A DNA stretch of 64,000 nucleotides. Source: Hypericum androsaemum (taxonomy: Eukaryota > Streptophyta > Magnoliopsida > Malpighiales > Hypericaceae). The notes below the pieces were generated by a model. It made no database searches and was not told the DNA's origin. It saw only the letters and a list, made by a program, of their open reading frames with translations. The position numbers and the translations under genes were made by a program. Shown here piece after piece: positions 57,058 through 64,000 of the stretch. The stretch covers positions 6,059,001-6,123,000 of the forward strand of contig OZ023192.1 in the NCBI GenBank assembly GCA_963995505.1. The letters are read 5' to 3'. Numbering within the stretch: the first letter of the stretch is position 1; each line of letters opens with the position of its first letter.

Positions 57058-58523
57058 AGTTTTCCATTGTTGAACTCATTGCACAGTATCAAGGATGCTG
57101 AAAGATATGTCAGAAATAGTGAGTTCGTTGTCTTTCTTGTGAATATTTATAGTTCCAAGCTTTCTTAATATTTGTTCTGTTGGGATGGGAGATACCAAGT
57201 GTCATCACATGGTTTAAAGGTATTCAAGAGTGCACGTACGAAGATCTCAAACTCGCCGATAATACCCAATTCGAGGATAAATTTCTCCAACCGGGGGAGA
57301 ATGATGAAGATGAAGCTGCACTTTTATTTATGGATAAACATAACCATTTATCCCTACCCAAGGCTTCTACCCAGAGTTATTTCCATTTTTTTAATATTTA
57401 GACTTCTAGTTATATTAGGTTTCTTGCTTTATTCATATTGGTCAATTCTGGTTAGAGTCATAATAGGATTTCATGTCCTTAAGTTCTTTATATTCAGACC
57501 CTATGTGTTCGTACAACTTCATTGATTTATGAATAAAATTTAGGGATTCCCTACTTGTCTTGCTCTTTTAACAATTCTCTCTTGAGTTCACAAAACAAGA
57601 TGTTATCATTCTTGTCTATAAGCTCTCTGTTGCATCAATTGGTATCAGTGACCAGCCTACGTTCCTTTGCGGTGCCTCCAAAATGTGATGTACAAAGGCA
57701 GGCAGTCAACTATGACTATCTTAAGCAATGCATGGACGTCTTGACAGAATAAATGGGCGAGGTTCTGACCTTGCTTCGCTCCATGGTTGCTGCCCTACCA
57801 GGCAATGCACCACCATCGTCCCACAATGCACAGCCGCCAACCGATCAACTTTCTTCCGACGGTGAAGTCGGTGATACCTTATTTGGTCCACCAATTTATG
57901 ACTCCTACCCTGATGAGGAGGACGAGGTTAAAGAAGTTGTAGCTGGTGAATTGTTGAATGTGCCTTTATCCCACATTGTCTAGGATTATGAAGTCGAGTA
58001 TGTCAAGCATATTGACTTTCTCATAATTAATAAGTTCGCATATATTGAGAATTCTCCATTGTTGAACTTGTGGAACAATCTCAAGGATGCTGAAAGATCT
58101 GCTCGAAAAAGTGGGTTCGTAGTCTTTCATGAGAATATTTCTGGTTGCCTGATTTTCAAATATTTGTTCTCTTGGGATGGAAGATATCAGGTATCACTAT
58201 GTGGCTTAAAAGTATTAAAGAGCATATGTACGAAGATTTCAAGCTCGCCAAGGACTTCAAATTCGAGGACAAATTTCTTCAACCGGGGGAGAATGATGCA
58301 GATAAGGATAGATTATTATCATGAGTTTTATTTATAGTAGAATTCTAGTTCATAGGTTTCTTTTGGTTTTTTATAAATATGATATCTTCCATATTATTTT
58401 AGGTGGTTGATTTGATAAATAAAAATAAGAATTTTCCCTAAACCGTCTTGTTGTCTTTGTGTCTTCTCGCGAATTTACGACTCAAGACTCTATCGTTCTT
58501 GTCGATATGTTTCCGCCTGCATC
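57058..58523 (+). mobile_element. Gypsy derivative (family G), internal-LTR-internal-LTR
   Basis: 57058-57301 is the 3' end of one internal region (PPT CAACCGGGGGAGAA). 57302-57637 is an LTR (TGATGAAGATGAAGC...GTTGCATCA) and is followed by a primer site (TTGGTATCAGTGACC). 57638-58293 is a second internal region and 58294-58523 a second, shorter LTR. The second internal region codes only a gag start (57753: EVLTLLRSMVAALPGN) and PPIYDSYPDEEDEVKEV, and lacks the gag core and all of pol. The shared middle LTR indicates recombination between two copies. Confidence 0.75.
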
Positions 58524-59335
58524 AGTGCCCCTCTTCTCTACCAAACCCTAATTTTAGTTCTCAAATGTCCAAGCTCACCAAATTAGTGGGGGTGAGGGTG
58601 TAATACCTAACTGTTTCATTGGAAGTTAATTAGATTTAATCAAGTATGTTTGATTATTTCATAAGATAAGAATATATTACTTTGTCGAAAAATATTAATG
58701 CAAATTGGTGATTGAGATATTCTAGAAATATGATTAATTTGATTAGACCACTTGATTACTATGGTTAATTCGATAACCCGATGTATAAGAAATATTGATC
58801 GATTGATAAATTTAAAAATGTAAAATCTGAATTCCACAAGTTTCTAACCATTTTTAGTAGATAAAGAATAACGAAATAAAATAGGATAAACTAGAAAAAA
58901 AATGAGAAAGCAAAGAAAAACGTGGCAAGACAAAGAACCGAACATGTGGCTGAATTTAGAAATTAGACACCAAGTAAATAAAAGATATAGGTAGAAAATA
59001 GGTTGGTTAAGTTTATCTCTTATCCCAACCAAACGGTAAGGAAAAAAAGAAGAAAAGAAAGTCATGAAAATAAAAAGTGGAGTAAAACATGGAGTAGTTA
59101 AAAATTGACACCAAATAAAACATGGCGGCGTTTAAGTAGGAGGTGGTGGAAGTTTTTAACTTGATTCATAGTAAAAGTTACTCATTCATAAATTTCCACC
59201 GAACCAAACCAAAAAAATATATTTGAAAGCAAGGACTGAACACCGAGGATGACTAGGGGAAGAGAAAAGGAATATTCTAATCAAGCTGGGTAAGCTTATC
59301 TATATTATTTTGTTGCGGGAATAAATGAACAAGTT
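58524..59335. other. Unassigned AT-rich stretch
   Basis: No gene, terminal repeat or RNA that I can support. Confidence 0.4.
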
Positions 59336-59339
59336 AACC

Positions 59340-59780
59340 TAGGGCAACCCGGAGTGGTTATTCTAAGGTTGGTCTAAAGCTGCACTAGGCTACGGATTAT
59401 GCTAGGCTACAGGCTACGGAAAGATAAAGTGAGATAAGAGTAATGTTGTTGTTTGTGTTGGTTATCTCATCTTCTTCGCTCAAGCCCTCTTCCTGTCCTA
59501 GCTTTGTCCTCAAGAATAGGAGAACTCCTTTAGACCATTTTCAATTCAACCCGGCCTAGAATAAGAAAATTCAAGTCGACCTTCCAAGGCAAGAAATCCC
59601 ATCCCGAGCAAGAAAGTTACTTCCAAATCCACTTTGCCTATAATGGGAAAACTCCAAACACCCTTAAGGGAGACCAAAAAATCCCCAAGATTCACTCTCG
59701 AGGAGTCTGCTCCAAGCTATGATCATTCCTAATGTAAAGAGATCTTCTCGGCCTAGCATAAGCTGACCTCTAAAATAAAT
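59340..59780 (-). mobile_element. LTR-like sequence, partner of 9780-10345
   Basis: The reverse complement shares CACTCCGG, CCGTAGCCTGTAGCC and AAGAGGGCTTGAGCG blocks in order with 9.8-10.2 kb. Edges not defined. Confidence 0.5.
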
Positions 59781-59839
59781 ATTTGATTCCTGATCAAGTG
59801 CTAGCAGGCCGTACAAGCAAGCAATCCCCGCCTGGCCCA

Positions 59840-60165
59840 AATAGATCTATCCCATTGGGAGCGCCTACCCAGGCGCATGAAATGTGCACCTACCTAGGTG
59901 CCCAGGCATATGAAGTCCACTCCGTCTTGCCTGGGTTTCCCCCAAACACGCCTCAGGTGCACACTTCTCCTAAACATGTTTTAGGCACACACTTCTACGT
60001 CCTAAGTACGCCTCCTACGTCCTGGGTCCTGCACCTCCTTCTCGTCTAGGTACATATTACGTGTGCCTGTTTAGATGCAAGCTATGTGTGCCTTGATAGG
60101 CACATGCTACGTGTGCCTACCTTGTCCGGGTTACAAGGTGCACCTCTTATGCTTAGGTTAAAAGA
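59840..60165. repeat. Stretch rich in GTGCC/GGCAC and CCTGGG words
   Basis: About a dozen words such as GTGTGCC, AGGCGC, AGGCACAC and CACGTG-like CTACGTGTGCC recur within 320 bases at irregular spacing. It looks like a worn tandem array. Confidence 0.5.
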
Positions 60166-60950
60166 TGTGCCACGTTGACCCTCTTGAACTCTGAATCAGA
60201 AGAAGTTGTAAACTATAAAGTTGTTGGTCTATGGCTTGTCTTTGCAAACAATTTGAATGGTCTCAATCCAACCTTCAAGTCAAAGGATGTTGCCGATTTA
60301 CTAAACAATGCTCATGCTGAACCTCCAATAAGGTGCATGCTGATTCGTACTCACTTTTGACCATCTTAAGTTCCGATTTGGAAGATCTCATAAACTACAA
60401 AGTTGTAGGTTTGTGTCTTAGCTTTCCAATTCCAAAAGAATCAGCTAATTTCAATTTTGTTATGGTTTGCTTGTTGGTTGAGTGATTGCGAATTGATGAG
60501 TCCCATCCGATTCGAGTCATTCCGAGTTTTTTTGTTATCATAGAGTAGGGAATTCTCATCTTTAGTGTTAAACTGATTTGAAAGACTAATCTATTATATT
60601 GTGTTGGTTTGATTAAGTGATCTTTCGTTCCAGCATTATCAACTAGAGTGGGTTGGTTTCTGTGCTCATCTTTCTAGTTTTTTTTACAAAGCATTTGGTT
60701 CTTCTGGTTTTGCTCCTGTTTTATAGCATGCGAGGAAGTGTGAGAATGTTTTTGCTCCCTTGAAATTGAGTGGGTCTTGGGGTAACATTTGGGAAGCAAT
60801 TTGGGGAACTAGTTAAAGAAAATATGTGGATTTTTGAGTTCGATAACGTATGTGCTTTGGCGACGATCAGCTGAGAGCTCTGTCTAGCCGTTCGGGGTAT
60901 TTGATCATAGAAGTGGATACTAGGCCTCCCTAAAAAAATAGTAACAGAGA
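60166..60950. other. Unassigned stretch
   Basis: GTTGTAAACTATAAAGTTGT (60205) and ATAAACTACAAAGTTGTAGG (60390) form a loose direct repeat about 185 bases apart. No gene recognised. Confidence 0.4.
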
Positions 60951-61800
60951 TGCCAGGAAGGTAGTGTTGATTGTCGGAAGTGGTGTACTTGATTAGGATC
61001 TTGTAAGTCGAGGCAAGAGTTAGACTCTTTCTCCATAAGATGAGATTGCCCTGTATTCAGTGATTACGAGCTGCGGCAATCGTCCCCAAGATACAAAGAC
61101 TAGGCTGCTTCTGAGTTCATAGCACAACGACCCTTGAAGCTTCAGGCGAACCTTGGATAATTGAACTTTTCTGATCGAGGGAGAGAGGAGAGAACTACAA
61201 TACTAATGAATGCTTATGCACTTGTACTTGAAATGATGTGAAAATGAGGGGGAGAGGCCTATTTATAGGCTGCTGGATGGGAGAGAGTCAGACACTCCGA
61301 AGAGATACGTCCATTTGGCCATTAGGCAATTCCGAGGAGGCATCTTCAGCCTGCCTGAAGGCCCGAAGGGGTGCTTGCTACTGCTTTGCATCCCTTCGCC
61401 ATTCAGTTACCTGGCTACTACCTTCGTGACCCTTCGGTTGGATAGTCCTTCGCTCGCACTCCTTCGGTGGGCAGCCTATTCTTGTACCTCTTCGGCAGCC
61501 TGTAGCTTTTCGAAGTTTGGAAAAAGTTTTAAGGCTCCTCCAGCTCCTCACGACACGTGCGAAGTGCGCCACAAAGTATCCATTGCGACGATGGTACTTC
61601 GCACCATACTCGTAGGCGCCCTCGGACAGCCCTCCAAGTAAAACATTTAATGTTACACTAGCTAGGAGCTTCTCCTCATAAACAAGAAATTTTTTTTTGC
61701 AATTTTTGATGTGGTAATGGTTTTCCCATTCTCATCATGGGCCTTAGTTTGGGCCTTACTAGCTTGGGCCAAATGCATTAATTATGCATTTATTCCAACA
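60951..61800 (-). mobile_element. LTR-like sequence with TATA box, minus strand
   Basis: The minus strand carries GCCTATAAATAGGCCTCTCC (complement of 61249-61268), a typical plant LTR promoter, in a non-coding block with CCTTCGG words (61330-61500). It ends near TTATTCCAACA at 61800 on the plus strand. No matching second copy in the window, so a solo LTR is only inferred. Confidence 0.4.
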
Positions 61801-61952
61801 GGTAGTTCATACTCCATACGGAGCTATGGCTCGTCTATGTATCAATGTTCTTTGGAAAAGTTTATTCTTCTTAATGGAGTTGTAAATTCAAATTGCAATT
61901 TAACATTGGCAGAATTTCTACAGATTATTGTGGAGTTCCAAAAATGCCATTT

Positions 61953-62254
61953 TGATGCAGGGCAACGTGGATAGGAGATCGTGAATCCATTGATTCTGAG
62001 AATATGTAGAAAAATATGATAAAAGTCTCGATCTGTTGATTCTACGAATACCGGAAAGCGACAAGAATAAGGGAAACCCTCAATTTTAATAATAAATATT
62101 TAACCAACTAAAACAATAACGTGTAGGTCCTATTTATAATGAACTAAAACAAACCTATTAAGTAGAGTCCTATGATAAATTAAACTACTAATATTAATCC
62201 AACTACTATAGATAATTAATTAAACTACTACTACTCAATCATATATCTTCATCA
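61953..62254 (-). repeat. 3' LTR of a minus-strand family G element
   Basis: Matches 63558-63854 (shared ATTCTAAGAATA/ACTACTATA.ATAATTA wording) and has the TGATGAAGAT start of the 57-kb LTR on the minus strand. Followed at 62255 by TTCTCCCTTGGTTGG, the complement of the same purine tract. Confidence 0.75.
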
Positions 62255-63350
62255 TTCTCCCTTGGTTGGAGAAATTATTTCTCGAATTTGAAGTCGTTGG
62301 CAGCTTGAAATCTTTGTATATGCACCTTTTAATAATATCGAGCCACATGGTGATACCTGATATCTTCCATCCCAACAAAAAAATATTTGGAGATCATGGA
62401 CCCACAAATAGTCTCCAAATGAAAGACCAAGACCTCACGTCTTTGAACAAATTTTTCGGCATCCTTGAGGGCATTCCACATATTCAGCAGTGGAGAACTT
62501 TCAATATGAGAAAACCTATAAACTCCAAGAAAGTCAATGTGCTCGGCATATTCAATCCAATAATCTTGGCTCATGGGTTCAATCTCAGCATAAGTAACTC
62601 CAGTGTTAATTGAATTTGCATATTGCCTCATAGCAACAGCATCAATAACACATGACTCGTCAAACAACTCTCTAACTGAATATAATGAGCTTCAGATTTA
62701 TCAACATATTCTCCATCAAAGCAATCTTCACCAAACTCACTAGCAATAACTTCTTCAACTTCATCCTCCTCATTAGCATAGGAGTCATAAATTGGTTCAC
62801 TTCATCAAACTCGTTCTCCTCACCAGGATAGGAGACATAAATTGGTTCACCATTGTCTTCAGGACCATGAGATAAAAGAGGAACCCTTTCATGGGATGAG
62901 TTGAAACCCTCAACAAATAAGTCATCAGCAAAGTCACCAAATTCTTTCCACATTAAAGTCTCACCACTTATTTAAGAAGCTTTATGTTTAGCGACATGAT
63001 CATGATAATAATTCAAAAAAACTTCATACTTTGTACCAGCAAGGTTAAGAACTTCATCAAAGTTATATGGAAAAAGCTTACAGATCAAAAGATCTCTCAT
63101 TGTAATCCATCGAGCGATTCTCTTTTTACCTTCTTGTTGTCTCCGAACTTGCAATGTACTCTACCAATAAAAGAGATCACCTTGTAATCGCAAGATCGCA
63201 AATTGCAATTTAGCTAATTCTGAAAGCATCTCATGATCAAAATATAGATGAATATTCACAAGCCAATTGATAAAATCCATTTTCGAAATTCCCCAATCAA
63301 GACCATGAATATCCCTTGAAGTAAAGAAATTTCTTGGCGAGTGCACAGAT
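62255..63350 (-). pseudogene. Gypsy-type gag, family G, broken
   Basis: Read from 63350 down on the minus strand: ISKMDFINWLVNIHLYFDHE and LAKLQFAILRLQGDLFYW (retrotransposon gag core), stop, RRQQEGKKRIARWITMRDLL and CKLFPYNFDEVL, then PIYVSYPGEENEFDEVN (62870-62800). Last comes the tail WIEYAEHIDFLGVYRFSHIE and SPLLNMWNALKDAEKF (62560-62430), the last of which is shared with 57060-58240. No zinc knuckle, protease or polymerase is seen. This family therefore seems to be gag-only (LARD-like). The 5' LTR is missing. Confidence 0.7.
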
Positions 63351-63409
63351 TTAAAAATAAAGCTTGACCGGTGCTTCCGGCAAGATGCAAGTTCTCTATA
63401 ACTTCCTCT

Positions 63410-63557
63410 TTTGTTTCTATTTTTTCCAGGTGTTTAGTCTTTGTGGTAAATCTTCACCTGTTCTGAGAAAGCTGTGAAGCGAAAGGCTAATTTTGAGGAG
63501 TCTAAGAAGCGGAAATACATGCTTCAAGAATTGAGAAAGGAAATGGCCGCGGGAAGC
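63410..63557 (+). pseudogene. Possible terminal exon of an unknown gene
   Basis: After a pyrimidine tract and AG (TTTTTTCCAG, ending 63429), the frame KRKANFEESKKRKYMLQELR ends in KEMAAGS and a TGA at 63558-63560, which overlaps the first bases of an LTR. The charged, helical wording looks like coding sequence, but I cannot name the gene. It lies between two minus-strand retroelement pieces. Confidence 0.3.
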
Positions 63558-64000
63558 TGATGTAGGTTGATAGGAAATTGTGAATTCGTTGATTTTGAGA
63601 ATACCCGAAAAATATAATAAAAGTCTTGATTTATTGATTCTAAGAATATCAGAAAGTCAGAAGAATAAGGGAAACCCTTAACTTTTAATTAATCAAATTC
63701 AACAAAATAAAACAATAGAAAAGAGGTCCTATTTATAAAGAACCAAAATAAACTTATTAACTAGAATCCTACTATAAATAAACTATTAATATTAATCCAA
63801 CTACTATACATAATTATTCAAACTACTAATACTACTCTACCATATATCTTCATCCTTATCTCTATCATTACCTCAACATATTCAAACTTGGAGAAAATCA
63901 ATGTGCTTGACATACTCAACCTCATAATCATGGGCTATGTGGAATATGGTCTCAGTCACCAACTCATCGACAACTCTATTATAAACTCCACTATCAATGG
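63558..64000 (-). mobile_element. Second minus-strand family G element, running off the window
   Basis: 3' LTR at 63558-63854, then internal sequence (63890-64000) matching 62510-62600 (GAAAATCAATGTGCTTGACA, CATACTCAACCTCATAATC). No primer site lies below 63558, so this LTR belongs to the element on its right. Confidence 0.65.

Overview
The window looks like nuclear DNA of a flowering plant. The evidence is the set of recognisable plant gene remnants (methionine S-methyltransferase, RanBPM, TIM13, alpha-tubulin, an AMT1-type ammonium transporter, a carotenoid cleavage dioxygenase, organellar PheRS), plant-type introns, and copia and gypsy LTR retrotransposons primed by initiator tRNA-Met. I cannot name the species. 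Almost everything is transposon or broken gene. Only two loci look like possible live genes: an intact single-exon 408-codon gene at 41571-42797 (minus), a probable beta-propeller protein, and a spliced model at 13209-14215 (minus) resembling an IRE1/RNase-L-type pseudokinase.

0-8 kb: two copia elements of one family (family A), side by side. The first (880-5255) carries a second copia inserted in reverse (1939-4429, 5-bp target duplication), one end of which is a 630-bp quasi-palindrome. The second (5298-8081) is complete, with 5-bp target duplications, but has only gag-protease remnants and no polymerase. 8-16.9 kb: scrambled duplicate of the propeller gene and its flank, an LTR-like sequence, the pseudokinase gene, a 22-bp minisatellite and an AMT1 pseudogene.

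17-28.5 kb: three long-TIR foldback elements of one Mutator-like family; two have 9-bp target duplications. The first holds a broken TIM13 copy preceded by six tandem 216-bp repeats, each carrying the TIM13 start-codon region. The third runs into a 1.65-kb direct triplication. 28.5-38.2 kb: four truncated host genes with introns, all on the plus strand (RanBPM, PheRS first exon, alpha-tubulin, methionine S-methyltransferase), a mosaic that suggests transposon-mediated gene-fragment capture. A 5'-truncated LINE with a 16-bp target duplication follows.

38.8-48.4 kb: duplicate flank, the intact propeller gene, MITE-like inverted repeats, a large palindromic Mutator-type foldback element with a hAT-type MITE nested in it, and two carotenoid-dioxygenase fragments in tandem. 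48.4-58.5 kb: a third family A copia (minus) holding another copia and inverted gypsy pieces, then a further copia remnant and an LTR-internal-LTR gypsy derivative. 58.5-64 kb: LTR-like sequence, stretches I cannot assign, and minus-strand gag-containing relatives of the 57-kb element.

All calls come from reading the sequence; no database search was run. Exon boundaries of pseudogenes and LTR edges without a target duplication are approximate.
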